Shown here one piece after another: positions 39,193-48,460 of a stretch of DNA of 64,000 nucleotides. The notes below the pieces were generated by a model, which did no database searches, was not told where the DNA came from, and saw only the letters and a list, made by a program, of their open reading frames with translations. Within the stretch, counting starts at the first letter, position 1; the number at the start of each line of letters is the position of its first letter. The stretch comes from Candidatus Poribacteria bacterium (GTDB lineage Bacteria > Poribacteria > WGA-4E > WGA-3G): positions 1 through 64,000 of the forward strand of contig JAPPIG010000084.1 in the NCBI GenBank assembly GCA_028820635.1, written 5' to 3'. The translations under genes and the position numbers were made by a program.

Positions 39193-39591
39193 TTACTCCT
39201 TATGATGTTGAATTTCAGATATTTCTTCGGGCTGGTAGTCATTGATAAGTTTTTGTAAACGGTTGAGTTCTTCTGAACTGGTTTGTCGAACCTCAAGTAG
39301 GGTGTTTACCAGTTTTTCTGCCGAATTGTCAAAGAGACGTTCCAATAAATCGTTAAGCATGGAATGTGTAATCTCTGTTTCTTTGACTAAAGGTTGGTAA
39401 ACGAATGTTCGACCATCCACCTGATGCGACAAAAAACCTTTCTTTTCTAAACTTTTCATAGTAGTAGCAACAGTGGTATACGCGAGTTTCCTGTCAATGT
39501 TATCAAGGACATCATTGACTGTGGCACGCGTCAGTTTCCATACCACTTTCATTACCTCAAGTTCTAAATGGTGTAATTTATTGTTTTTCAT
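39193..39591 (-). CDS. BlaI/MecI-family repressor
   Basis: 132 aa. Winged-helix segment LELEVMKVVWKLTRATVNDVLD..LAYTTVATTMKSLEKKGFL matches BlaI/MecI/CopY repressors, as does the dimerising C-terminus. In the family, the repressor is cleaved after the partner M56 protease is activated. GAGGA precedes the ATG. It likely represses its own operon through the dyad at 39695-39722. No beta-lactamase gene is nearby. Confidence 0.92.
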   Translation of the reverse strand: MKNNKLHHLELEVMKVVWKLTRATVNDVLDNIDRKLAYTTVATTMKSLEKKGFLSHQVDGRTFVYQPLVKETEITHSMLNDLLERLFDNSAEKLVNTLLEVRQTSSEELNRLQKLINDYQPEEISEIQHHKE

Positions 39592-39694
39592 CTGATTCTA
39601 TCCTCATCTGGAGGTTATAGGTGAATTTCTTAACTTAAAGACAAAACATCAACGCGAATGTTCTCAATTAAGTATTTGGAATACTATATTAAAA

Positions 39695-39750
39695 TACTAC
39701 TTCTAAATACGGAGTAATAGTATTATACATCCTGTAGATATGTTTGTCAA
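39695..39750 (-). promoter_or_regulatory. Promoter and operator of blaI-blaR1-like operon
   Basis: On the minus strand: TTGACA (39745-39750), exactly 17 nt, TATAAT (39722-39727), a consensus sigma-70 promoter. Immediately downstream is a dyad, TACTACTTC at 39695-39703 and GTAATAGTA at 39714-39722 (7 of 9 positions paired), overlapping the start region. A further ATACTAT is at 39681-39687. BlaI-type repressors bind TAC..GTA dyads in this position. Confidence 0.8.
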
Positions 39751-39836
39751 GTTAAAATAGAAAAAGTTCGTTATTTTTACGAAAATTTTGTAGAAAATAG
39801 ATAATTTTTGGGAATTCGCTTATTTTTATTAACGTA

Positions 39837-39944
39837 ATACCATTTCTAATTGACAAATTTGTCATAACATATTGTAGGTCGGGTTTCGCTATCGCTTCTA
39901 CCCGACCTACGAAATAATGTAATACTATCATATAGAAATGGTAT
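39837..39944. mobile_element. MITE-like element 2
   Basis: 108 bp bounded by the 12-bp inverted repeats ATACCATTTCTA (39837-39848) and its complement (39933-39944), identical to those of element 1. The core is a hairpin: GTAGGTCGGGT (39874-39884) and ACCCGACCTAC (39900-39910), loop 15 nt. The right arm region is repeated at 216-236. The remaining intergenic DNA here (39751-40184) shows only the next repeat. Confidence 0.72.
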
Positions 39945-40097
39945 AAGTTCGAGGAACATTTAGAGTTCATGCGTAATTTGTGGAAGGGTTTATGTCCAGC
40001 CCAACGACCAATTCAGTTTCTCACTTCGTGATTATGCTAAAACTAAGTTGAGGTTAGCGCTTAGTCAAGTGCTAATTGATGGTCTTGAAGTAGTCGG

Positions 40098-40153
40098 GAT
40101 TCGGAGCTCCCTCCTACCATAAACGGTTCATCGGTAGGAGCGATCTCCGAATC
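40098..40153. repeat. GTAGG-type inverted repeat, 21-bp arms
   Basis: Left arm 40098-40118 and right arm 40133-40153 pair at 19 of 21 positions around a 14-nt loop. The right arm, GGTAGGAGCGATCTCCGAATC-like, resembles the 5788 and 28606 repeats. Confidence 0.78.
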
Positions 40154-40184
40154 GCGATCTATAATATGTTGACAAAGCATTAGG

Positions 40185-40961
40185 TTATCTTGAGGCTTTT
40201 AGATCTCCCCAGGTGAGTGCTAACTTATTAGCAGGTTGGACGGCAGCCCATCCTCCTGCATTCATGTTCTGGTTGATTTCGTCTTCGCTTAGTGCTCGAT
40301 CATAAACACCAAGTTCATCAACGAGACCTATGAAGTAATAAGCAGCATTAGCAGGGAATAGCCTTGTTCCAAGTAACCAAGCTGTAGGGGTCGGACCTGA
40401 ATAAACTTCCGCTTTGAGTTCACCCTCTAAAGATCCATCAACATAAAGAAGATATTTGTCATCAAAAACAGCAGTGATGTAATACCATTCACCCCGCGTT
40501 TCAAGAAGCCCCTTGGGAGAATTCAGATCTCCACCGCCAGGAGGCCATTGACCAACGTTCATCCCGCCATCACCCCTCACATAAATATAGTTCTTAGTCG
40601 ATCCACTCTTTTCACCGCCCTGCCATATAAAACTGGCGGACGCATCCTTGTTATTTATGTACATTGAAACTGTAAGTGGCGGATCTATATTCAAGCTCTC
40701 GGTATCTCCGAAATCCACATAATCATCACCATCAAACTCCAGAGCCTGACCGACCTTACCTTCAACTACTTTGGGGTCTCCTTTCATGGTGCCATTATGT
40801 TTACCAAAAACGTCTTCAACAGTATCACCATCTACATCAGCCTTATCAAAGGTCCAGTAGCTAACTAAACCTTTCGTAACCACTTGAGCTTTCGCTATGT
40901 TTCCACACATGAAAACGGTTGCTATAACAGCAAATGCTATGACTAACATTTTATAATACAT
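40185..40961 (-). CDS. Secreted LamG-domain protein
   Basis: 258 aa from the ATG at 40961 (AAGGAG upstream); a longer frame to 41051 is rejected because it precedes the signal peptide. Signal peptide about 1-25 (VIAFAVIATVFMCGNIAKA). One LamG/concanavalin-like domain: GLVSYWTFDKADVDGDTVEDVFGKHNGT, a LEFDGDDYVDFG segment and a C-terminal GLVDELGVYDRALSEDEI. It ends with NKLALTWGDLKASR, similar to the KLTTTWAKLK ending of two other LamG proteins here. Likely surface-exposed and carbohydrate- or protein-binding. Confidence 0.85.
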   Translation of the reverse strand: MYYKMLVIAFAVIATVFMCGNIAKAQVVTKGLVSYWTFDKADVDGDTVEDVFGKHNGTMKGDPKVVEGKVGQALEFDGDDYVDFGDTESLNIDPPLTVSMYINNKDASASFIWQGGEKSGSTKNYIYVRGDGGMNVGQWPPGGGDLNSPKGLLETRGEWYYITAVFDDKYLLYVDGSLEGELKAEVYSGPTPTAWLLGTRLFPANAAYYFIGLVDELGVYDRALSEDEINQNMNAGGWAAVQPANKLALTWGDLKASR

Positions 40962-40983
40962 TTTAGACTCCTTTTCTTGTTCC

Positions 40984-41008
40984 AGCAACGGCAGATGTTG
41001 CCGTTGCT
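40984..41008. promoter_or_regulatory. Leader hairpin of LamG gene
   Basis: AGCAACGGCA and TGCCGTTGCT form a perfect 10-bp stem with loop GATGT, 23 nt before the start codon on the minus strand. It could regulate translation or stabilise the mRNA. Confidence 0.55.
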
Positions 41009-41300
41009 CTGTTGATTGAACAAACTGAATTTGATTCGTTGAGCTGAGCATAACCCTTCTACAAATTTTATAAGAACCCTAAATCTTTTTCCAAGCTCAC
41101 GTGAATAATAGTATCATTTACTCTATATATCAAGTTAATTTTCGAAAATATGCGTAATTTTACAGAAATTTCAAATGTAGTAAGCAGCTTATTGATTTTC
41201 ATTTAGACATTTTTTGACTTTTGGTAATTTTTGTGGTTTAATATCTCAAGTAAAATTCTAATATTACCTCTGCGGTAGTCGTTAAACTCGTACATCAACA

Positions 41301-41485
41301 ATGAAAGTTAGAGGAATCATCAAATTACTTAAAGATGATGGTTGGTTTCTCACCGAACGAAAGGCAGTCACAGACATTTTAAACACCCAACAAAATCAGG
41401 CAAAGTAACAGTTCCGGGCAAAATGGGTAAAGATATTCACCCTCGTACATTAAATTCCATTCTTAGACAAGCAGGTTTACAATAA
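41301..41485 (+). pseudogene. hicA: hicA toxin gene with -1 frameshift
   Basis: Translation starts MKVRGIIKLLKDDGWFLTERK and then continues in the next frame as GSHRHFKHPTKSGKVTVPGK..LRQAGLQ, the normal HicA end including the catalytic His in GSHRHF. The break is at the A run 41360-41362, where one A seems missing (CGAAAAGGC expected). With the base restored the product is 61 aa, a standard HicA mRNA interferase. As written, the toxin is cut short at about residue 37. It may be a real inactivation or a sequencing error. hicB follows 15 nt later and is intact. Confidence 0.8.
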
Positions 41486-41500
41486 AGGAAACTTAAACTA

Positions 41501-41821
41501 ATGCGTTATCTTGTGATTTTTGAACAAGGCGATATGAATTATAGTGCGTATGTTCCGGATCTTCCTGTATGTGTAGCAGTAGGCGATACGCTTGAAGAAA
41601 CACGGGAGGAAATCGCAGATGCAATGAAATTTCATATTGAGTGTCTACAAGAAGATGGAGAAATTGTTCCAAAGCCCACTTCAAAATTGCCTGATCAGAC
41701 ATCTTCAGATGTTACAGCAGAATTTGTTGAGATTGAAATAGATAACACAAAACCAACAAAGCAGCCCAATTTACCTTTTTTTACAAATATCCTATCTCGC
41801 TTTAAACGCAAAGGCGTGTAA
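41501..41821 (+). CDS. hicB: HicB-family antitoxin
   Basis: 106 aa. The N-terminal half (YLVIFEQGDMNYSAYVPDLPVCVAVGDTLEETREEIADAMKFHIE, landmarks only) is the typical HicB partial RNase-H fold. No DNA-binding helix is obvious at the C-terminus, which is basic (RFKRKGV). It neutralises HicA; the adjacent hicA copy is frameshifted, so this may now be a solitary antitoxin. AAAGGAAA precedes ATG 41501. Confidence 0.87.
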   Translation: MRYLVIFEQGDMNYSAYVPDLPVCVAVGDTLEETREEIADAMKFHIECLQEDGEIVPKPTSKLPDQTSSDVTAEFVEIEIDNTKPTKQPNLPFFTNILSRFKRKGV

Positions 41822-41869
41822 AATAGCAATGCTACAATGAAATGTACGTGTTTTTATTTTCACTTTTTA

Positions 41870-43822
41870 TTAGAATTTTCCAAAGACCCGCACAAAAATT
41901 TCCATGAAGTTTTGATCGTTAACATCCCCAATCGCTCGCTGGTCTATGTATCGCGCTCCGATATGTAGAAAAAGCTGCTTTCGATAAGCGAAAAAACTCT
42001 TTTCCATTTCTGCTAATAGAGCTTGGCGGACGAAATCATTATCATCCTTCAGCAGATCATTGAACAGCAGAATTTGCCCACCACCGGTGAGTTTAATTGT
42101 TTTTGTGAACTGATACACGACCTTGAGAATAAGCGCCGGAGTCATATCACGCACATGTGCTTGTTCAATTTGACGCAATCTGATATCGCGTGAAATGTCC
42201 CTATCGTCAACTCTTCCCTGTAGTTTTAGGTATTCAAACCGGTCTTCTGCCATACGGAAACCGTTCCGGACAGTGTATTTAAACATTGGACTGATTTCCA
42301 ACGACTTGGAAGGTCGTAGTCGGTAGAGGGTTTTGAAAATGCCGACTTCGTAGTGTTCATTATCACCGTCAAAATCTATATCGTATTGCAGCTTGGCACG
42401 AGCCGTTGTGATCATACGGTCTATACCGTGATATTCCCATGTAATTTTGGCAGTGTTAATCAGATCGTTCTGCATTAGCAAGGGGTCTGGGCGGCGTTTT
42501 TCGACTTCAACTCCGCCATCAACATAGAAAAACTGCAGATCTCCTTCCTCCACCATCTCTTGTGTTTCCGGTTGTGCCCGATAGATTCTTTCATCTTGTC
42601 TGCCCAAAAATCCTGCATAATACCACGTTTCGTCAGGGATATTGTCCTTTACTAATTTAAGTTCATTTTCAAAAACAAGTGAGGAAGCGCGAGGCAATTG
42701 TTTCTTGTAAATCATGTTGACGAACGCTTTTCTGGAGGTGGGGATATTTCGAAATTTTAGGTTTTTCTCAATTTGTAGTCCAAGGTCCAGGTCAATGACA
42801 CTCTTTTCACGACTCATTGTTTGGTTCATGAAAAGCCGTACACCTTCCAATCCTACATCAAATTCATAATTCGGATCTTGATCGTTTTCTTCCTCGTCCC
42901 GTATGCCGTTGTTGTTTCGGTCAGTCTCATCAAGGAAATCTTCATCAACATCAAACAGCAGAATATCGTCCTCGTAGTCGAAAATACCGTTATTGTTTTT
43001 ATCTAAGTCACCGGGAATAATCAGGGAAGGTGGGTCAGGAAATGTATTATCGGAATATCTGTCCTGGTCATCGTTGTCCCCGACAGAACGGGAGGCATCA
43101 AATCGTGGCCCGACGCGAAACGCCTCCGCTTGAAAGAGTGTGTCCCCAACGGTTCGGAATGCCTTGAACACGGTTGTTGTGGCGTCGAAACGTGAACGCA
43201 AGTTTTTCTGTAATGCGTTTTTTGGCGTTACCGCTAACTCTGTCTTCAATCCATAATTGGCGAAATTGGTCTCCATGTCCACCGACCATACCGGTGTTTC
43301 GCGAAAGTACCAAGAGAGTCCTAACTGCGATTTACCGAATTTTGTTACTTCGCGTAACCCGATACCTGATCCTTCTGTTTTATCTTCTTGACCATTTAGT
43401 CGGTTGAGCGTGCCTGGAACCATCAGGATTGTCCAATCGGTGTGGTTAGAACGCACCTCCCAACGGACACCGTTTAGGTCAATCTGATCAAAGGTAAACT
43501 TTGTAAAAGTGGTGGGAACTTCGCCGAGACTCAAGATATTTTTGACGCTTCCAGCGGTTTCCTCAATCACCAAGACACTATGGAAGCCGCGCCGAAAGAG
43601 ACGGTCAAAATCAAAGTTATCTTGCCTAACGCGCTCTTCTTCTGTATCTGCAAGGAAGTTACGTCTGTTTGTAAAATCGTATTCGACGCGCCCAGACAGG
43701 AACAATTTACCGAACAGACTGTATACATCCTCTGCTTCAGAATAAAACAGAAAAGAGAAGTTTAATAGGAAGAGAAGAACGGAAGAGATCAGGCACTTCT
43801 GGATGACTGTTTTTATGTGCAT
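41870..43822 (-). CDS. Outer-membrane barrel-like protein with Asp-rich loops
   Basis: 650 aa. Signal peptide about 1-31. At about residues 247-317 is a strongly acidic stretch with dockerin/thrombospondin-type calcium loops (DLDKNNNGIFDYEDD, DRNNNGIRDEEEND). The rest is rich in alternating strands, and the chain ends VFGKF with a C-terminal Phe, as outer-membrane barrels do. It is a shorter paralogue of the protein at 57960-61325, which has the same loop type in the same relative place (NGVRWEV versus DGLRWDI motif upstream). The function is unknown; no TonB box was recognised. Confidence 0.72.
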   Translation of the reverse strand: MHIKTVIQKCLISSVLLFLLNFSFLFYSEAEDVYSLFGKLFLSGRVEYDFTNRRNFLADTEEERVRQDNFDFDRLFRRGFHSVLVIEETAGSVKNILSLGEVPTTFTKFTFDQIDLNGVRWEVRSNHTDWTILMVPGTLNRLNGQEDKTEGSGIGLREVTKFGKSQLGLSWYFRETPVWSVDMETNFANYGLKTELAVTPKNALQKNLRSRFDATTTVFKAFRTVGDTLFQAEAFRVGPRFDASRSVGDNDDQDRYSDNTFPDPPSLIIPGDLDKNNNGIFDYEDDILLFDVDEDFLDETDRNNNGIRDEEENDQDPNYEFDVGLEGVRLFMNQTMSREKSVIDLDLGLQIEKNLKFRNIPTSRKAFVNMIYKKQLPRASSLVFENELKLVKDNIPDETWYYAGFLGRQDERIYRAQPETQEMVEEGDLQFFYVDGGVEVEKRRPDPLLMQNDLINTAKITWEYHGIDRMITTARAKLQYDIDFDGDNEHYEVGIFKTLYRLRPSKSLEISPMFKYTVRNGFRMAEDRFEYLKLQGRVDDRDISRDIRLRQIEQAHVRDMTPALILKVVYQFTKTIKLTGGGQILLFNDLLKDDNDFVRQALLAEMEKSFFAYRKQLFLHIGARYIDQRAIGDVNDQNFMEIFVRVFGKF

Positions 43823-44152
43823 ATTTTATTGCTTTCAGCAATCAGTTATCAGTTTCAGTCCGTTAATTGTTGGTTTCGCGTCTATCTTCCATAACTGTTA
43901 ATTTAAGGATTATTATCTGTTTTTTGGGATATGTGTAGTCTCAGAGGGGCGACAGGTACTGAACAATGGAACACCCGTTCACAAAGCCACAGAGGGCAAC
44001 AGGTATTATATTTGACTGTAATACACCTTTCGCACCGCTGGTGCTCAAGAAGGTTTGACACCTTTTTCTATTCACATTCCGCACCGCTGGTGCTGCTGCC
44101 ATTACAATTTAGCACCATTTTGTTAAATCACACTAAATTGACTGGTTAATGA
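43823..44152. other. Non-coding gap with two 15-bp dyad repeats
   Basis: CGCACCGCTGGTGCT occurs at 44031-44045 and 44080-44094; each contains a GCACC/GGTGC hairpin. No gene was recognised in the 330 nt. The sequence looks like the remnant of a repeated intergenic element. Confidence 0.5.
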
Positions 44153-47100
44153 CTATCTCAAAATATCCTCTGGCCCGTAAGCCTCTGTAAACGTTGTCCA
44201 AATTCCTGTGCGTTTATCAAAACGGCTCAATCCGCGATAGGTGCCGAACCAGACATACGCGCTGCCGATAGCCATAGAAAGAATACCGTTATGCGCTAAA
44301 CCATCTTCCCTTGTGTAAGTTGTCCAGCTATCTTTTAACTGGTCGAACCGACTAATCCCAGCGTTGTAAGTGCCGATCCATACATTAGTCCCATCCACGC
44401 CGATAGTCGTAATCTTGTCGCTTGCGAGACCGTCTTTAATCGTATAGGCACGCCATTCTTCCGTTCTTTCATTGTAAAATGTCACGCCGCGATCACTGCC
44501 AAACCAGATGCAGTCACCATCAACGGCAATGCAACTGACTTCATCACTCGCGAGTCCATCCTCCGCTGTGATTGTTTTCCAGATGTCCCGACCAATATCG
44601 TATTTGCTCACGCCGCGGCGTGTGCCTACCCAGACATGTTTTCTGCTTGCCGTGATGCACCAAATTTCATCGGTAACCAATGATTCAGCGAACTCCTTAG
44701 ACACGGCAGAGGGTTGAATTTCAGTTCCAGAAGTATAAGCAATCCAGGCATTGAGGTCATCAGCGGTTCGTGGATACTTTCCTATCCCTGAATGTGTGCC
44801 TACCCAGATGTTGTTTCCATCTGTGCTGACAGATGTCACACTGTTAGCGGGCAATCCATGCTCAGTTTTGTATTGGTCCCAACGCAGTGCGATCTTATCA
44901 AATCGGTTTGCGCCATCTCGTGTGCCTACCCACACATATTGCTCATCAACGACAATAGAACTGACTGCGTTATCGGAGAGCATGCCTCGTGATTTGGGTC
45001 TATGGCGATGCCAATGTCCGTTGTGCGTTGCTATTTCCTCGGATCCACCTGTCTGCCTATAATTTTTCCATGTGCCTAAATCTTTATCATAACGAGATAA
45101 TCCGCTGTCGGTGCCTACCCACACGAAACGTTCATCTGTATCTACCGTACGGACGGTACGTCCTGAAAGCGTTGGCAAAGGTGCAAGAGGCATCCAGGAT
45201 TCCTTTTTTTTGTCATAACGGGAAAGGCCACGGATTGTTCCAACCCATACATAGTCTTCATCGACAGCAAGTGCATATTCACCGACATGGTTATGCAACA
45301 GCCCTTTAATATTTTTAAACGAAGTCCAGGTGCCGGAAGCGAAATGAAAGCGCCGAAGTCCATCATTGGGTGCGGCTAACCAGAGATAGTCTTTGTCAGC
45401 GGCAAGTTCAAGAGTCCCACGATCAGATGTGATTGTTGTCCACTCCTTATTTCGTCTGTCGTATCGCGTAACCGCATTATCCCAAGGTCTGTATTGTATC
45501 CAAACATCGTTTTCTGTTGCGATGATACGCTTAATGGTTTTTGCAGCAAGCACGTCATTAGTAGAGAACGTCGCCCACTTCTTTGTCTTTTTATCGTATC
45601 GTGACAAAGGACGGTTGCTACCCCTATCCCATTCGGATCGCGCAACCCAGACGAAATCCTTGTCTATTGTAATCCATTCGGCGCCCCTGCCTGCTAAACC
45701 ATCTCTCGGTCTATATTCCTTCCACTCCTTCGTATTATCATTGTAACGCGTGAGCGCATCCCCTGAACCGAACCATACTTCCGGTCCATCAACAGCAAAT
45801 CCTCTTAAGCTTTCTCTATGTTCTCTCCTTTCAGGTTGCGTGATAATTTCCCACGTGCCCGATGCTTTATTGTAACGGTTCAACTCCATACCCATCATCG
45901 GGGCAATCCATACACTCTTTTCACTGACAGCGATTTTGTCCAGATCGTTTACAGAAAGCCCATCTTTCATTGTAAAATGTTGCCATGTATCTTTTGCTTT
46001 ATCGTAGCGGAGAACACCAAAATCCGTTGTGAACCAAACAGCGTCTTTATCTACATTAGTCCAACGCAACACTGTCATTGTTTTTTTTTGAGTAGACCGG
46101 AAAATATCTAATCGGGTAAAACGCTGCCATGTTTTTGTTGGTCGGTGAAACCTTAAGATTCCGCCATTTCGCGATGCTCCCCAGTTAGAAAACCAGATGT
46201 AATCTCCATCAAATTTGATCTGTGAAACACGCGTTTCGACTAAAGGTTCCCGGACGGGACGGGATTGGTGCGTCACCTCTTCACCATTCTGAAGGTGATG
46301 TTCAATGAGACCGGTAGAGGTCGCTAACCAAAGCTTTCCATCTTCATCGCACACAATGTCGCGAATATTATACGGTTTTCCAAGGGAATTCCACTTTTCT
46401 GTTGCAATCGTGTAACTTCGCAAGCCCTGCGGTGTGCCGATCCAGAGTACACCTTCTTGATAAGCAAGAGCTGTAATACTTGGAGACGACGATTTAGACT
46501 CTAAGGAGACAGGTATCCAACGCTGCTGTTTGCTGTCATATTTTGCAAGACCTTCCTGCGTCCCTGCCCAAAGCACTTTGTCTACGGAAAGCAACACGTT
46601 AACGTGAGGATTTTCAAGCCCTTCAGTAACCTGATGCATCTTTTTATCCGAGATTGAATATCGCCAAATTCCATCAGCACCACCGAACCAAACATATCCA
46701 TCATGAATAAGAACAGACAATATCAGTGGATTTTGAGGTGATTCTGGAAACGAAAGTTGCGTCCATTTCTGAGAGTCTGTGTCATACATCGCGGGCCCCA
46801 AATTCGTTCCAAGCCAAATTTGTACTGCGTCTCCAAAATTGTCTGAACCCTTTCCTGTAGCGACAGCAGTTACAAAAGCTTCCCCTTGAGCGGGACGGTG
46901 GAATGTCCACTGTCCACCAAGATGTGTGCATGAACCGAGTCCTCGTGCTGTTCCGATCCATATTTGTCCTTTGGGTATTTTGCTCAATTTGCTCAGTTCA
47001 GATTCAGACGATTGTGACGCTATATCTACTGACATGACGTAAGGAGTTGGTAGTCCATCTTCTTTAGAGAACACCTCCCAATTACGTGTTTGTGGATTGT

Positions 47101-48346
47101 AAACAGAGACTCCAGCGACTGTTGCAATCCAGAGATTTCCATCAGCATCACGGGTTATATCCCGAACATCGTTATCCGCTAAAAAGTCAGCCTGTTTATA
47201 GATTGTCCATTCACCGCTAACCTTATCAAAACGACTCACGCCATCTTCTTTACTTGCAAACCAAACATCGTTGCCTTGTGTGGTAATCCAACTCACATTA
47301 TTACTCGCCAATCCGTCTGCTTTAGTATAATGCACCCAAGTATTGACTGGCTTGATGAAACGATGCACACCTGCATTGGCAGTCCCAAACCAAACCTGAA
47401 ACCCATCAGTACGGATAGAGGAGATGAAATTGCTTTTTAACAGATCGGTTTTTGTGAACGTTTTAACGAACGTCTGGTCAACCTGATTGTATTGACTAAC
47501 GCCCCTGTGTTGTGTGCCAAACCAAACACTGTCGTCATCCACGGCAATCGTAGCAATTTCATTGTCTATCAAGCCATCCGATCTTGTGTAGTTGTTCCAA
47601 GAATCTGTGTCTCGGTGATAACGACTCACCCCACCTTTGCTGAATCTCGGATCTTCATCCCATCCGTGCGGATCAGGATTGATTTCTCTATCAGTGCCGA
47701 CCCAAACATATTCAGGTTCAACGGCGATTGTTGTAATCACCCTGCTAATTAAGCCATCTTTTCTCGTGCGGACTGCCCAACTATCAATCGTTTTGTCATA
47801 TCGGTTTAGCCCGTTAGATGTTCCGAACCAGACATAGTTGCCATCCACAGCGATGGAGGAAACCTGATCGCTTGCGAGTCCATCAATGTCACGGAAGGTT
47901 GAAAAGGCATCATTTTCGCTGTCGTATCGACTCACGCCTTCATCTGTAGCGAACCAAACCCATTTTCCATCAACCGCAACAGCGTTGACCATATCATTCG
48001 CTAATCCGTCTTCCATCGTATAGTGAAGCCATCTGTTTTCACTGCGTAGCCAACGCGAGACACCTTTCGCTGTTGCAATCCATACATTCTCTGAATCGGC
48101 AGCGATACAGTTGACTTCGTTGCTGATAAGTGTACGTTTGATGGGCCACGTTTTGATAGGTTTAGAATCAGAGCGGGAATTGGCGAAAGGCGAATCGGAT
48201 TGCGGGTCAGTTATGCCTAATGGCCCGCATCCGATAATCAGAAAGAGGGATAGCAGTAATAGGATACATACTATCGGAGTCGGAGTTGTGTACAACGGTT
48301 TGCAAGCCGTTAAGGGAGGATCGCTTTCATCTAATATCTTAATCAT
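44153..48346 (-). CDS. Giant Reg_prop beta-propeller lipoprotein
   Basis: 1397 aa. A hydrophobic segment LLLLSLFLIIGC ends in a lipobox Cys. The whole mature part is built from some 25 or more repeats of the type DGLASD.V..IAVDG..VWFGT..GVSRYD...W..YT, the two-component-regulator propeller (Reg_prop) signature, enough for about four propellers. In Bacteroidetes such repeats are sensor domains of hybrid two-component systems, but here no kinase or DNA-binding domain follows, and none is adjacent. It is therefore an outer-membrane-anchored propeller of unknown ligand. AAGGA precedes the ATG. Confidence 0.85.
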   Translation of the reverse strand: MIKILDESDPPLTACKPLYTTPTPIVCILLLLSLFLIIGCGPLGITDPQSDSPFANSRSDSKPIKTWPIKRTLISNEVNCIAADSENVWIATAKGVSRWLRSENRWLHYTMEDGLANDMVNAVAVDGKWVWFATDEGVSRYDSENDAFSTFRDIDGLASDQVSSIAVDGNYVWFGTSNGLNRYDKTIDSWAVRTRKDGLISRVITTIAVEPEYVWVGTDREINPDPHGWDEDPRFSKGGVSRYHRDTDSWNNYTRSDGLIDNEIATIAVDDDSVWFGTQHRGVSQYNQVDQTFVKTFTKTDLLKSNFISSIRTDGFQVWFGTANAGVHRFIKPVNTWVHYTKADGLASNNVSWITTQGNDVWFASKEDGVSRFDKVSGEWTIYKQADFLADNDVRDITRDADGNLWIATVAGVSVYNPQTRNWEVFSKEDGLPTPYVMSVDIASQSSESELSKLSKIPKGQIWIGTARGLGSCTHLGGQWTFHRPAQGEAFVTAVATGKGSDNFGDAVQIWLGTNLGPAMYDTDSQKWTQLSFPESPQNPLILSVLIHDGYVWFGGADGIWRYSISDKKMHQVTEGLENPHVNVLLSVDKVLWAGTQEGLAKYDSKQQRWIPVSLESKSSSPSITALAYQEGVLWIGTPQGLRSYTIATEKWNSLGKPYNIRDIVCDEDGKLWLATSTGLIEHHLQNGEEVTHQSRPVREPLVETRVSQIKFDGDYIWFSNWGASRNGGILRFHRPTKTWQRFTRLDIFRSTQKKTMTVLRWTNVDKDAVWFTTDFGVLRYDKAKDTWQHFTMKDGLSVNDLDKIAVSEKSVWIAPMMGMELNRYNKASGTWEIITQPERREHRESLRGFAVDGPEVWFGSGDALTRYNDNTKEWKEYRPRDGLAGRGAEWITIDKDFVWVARSEWDRGSNRPLSRYDKKTKKWATFSTNDVLAAKTIKRIIATENDVWIQYRPWDNAVTRYDRRNKEWTTITSDRGTLELAADKDYLWLAAPNDGLRRFHFASGTWTSFKNIKGLLHNHVGEYALAVDEDYVWVGTIRGLSRYDKKKESWMPLAPLPTLSGRTVRTVDTDERFVWVGTDSGLSRYDKDLGTWKNYRQTGGSEEIATHNGHWHRHRPKSRGMLSDNAVSSIVVDEQYVWVGTRDGANRFDKIALRWDQYKTEHGLPANSVTSVSTDGNNIWVGTHSGIGKYPRTADDLNAWIAYTSGTEIQPSAVSKEFAESLVTDEIWCITASRKHVWVGTRRGVSKYDIGRDIWKTITAEDGLASDEVSCIAVDGDCIWFGSDRGVTFYNERTEEWRAYTIKDGLASDKITTIGVDGTNVWIGTYNAGISRFDQLKDSWTTYTREDGLAHNGILSMAIGSAYVWFGTYRGLSRFDKRTGIWTTFTEAYGPEDILR

Positions 48347-48460
48347 GCTAATGTTATCCTTCAGTCTGTTGAGTCTGCCATTGAAGTTTTTTTAGCAGTA
48401 ATTATGCCATTAAAACATTTCATACGCAGAATTAAAGGACGGAGTAACCCAACCCAAAAA

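Noticed and set aside
35482..39591. Beta-lactam resistance sensor BlaR1-BlaI
   Set aside because: There is no penicillin-binding domain in the protease and no beta-lactamase gene nearby.
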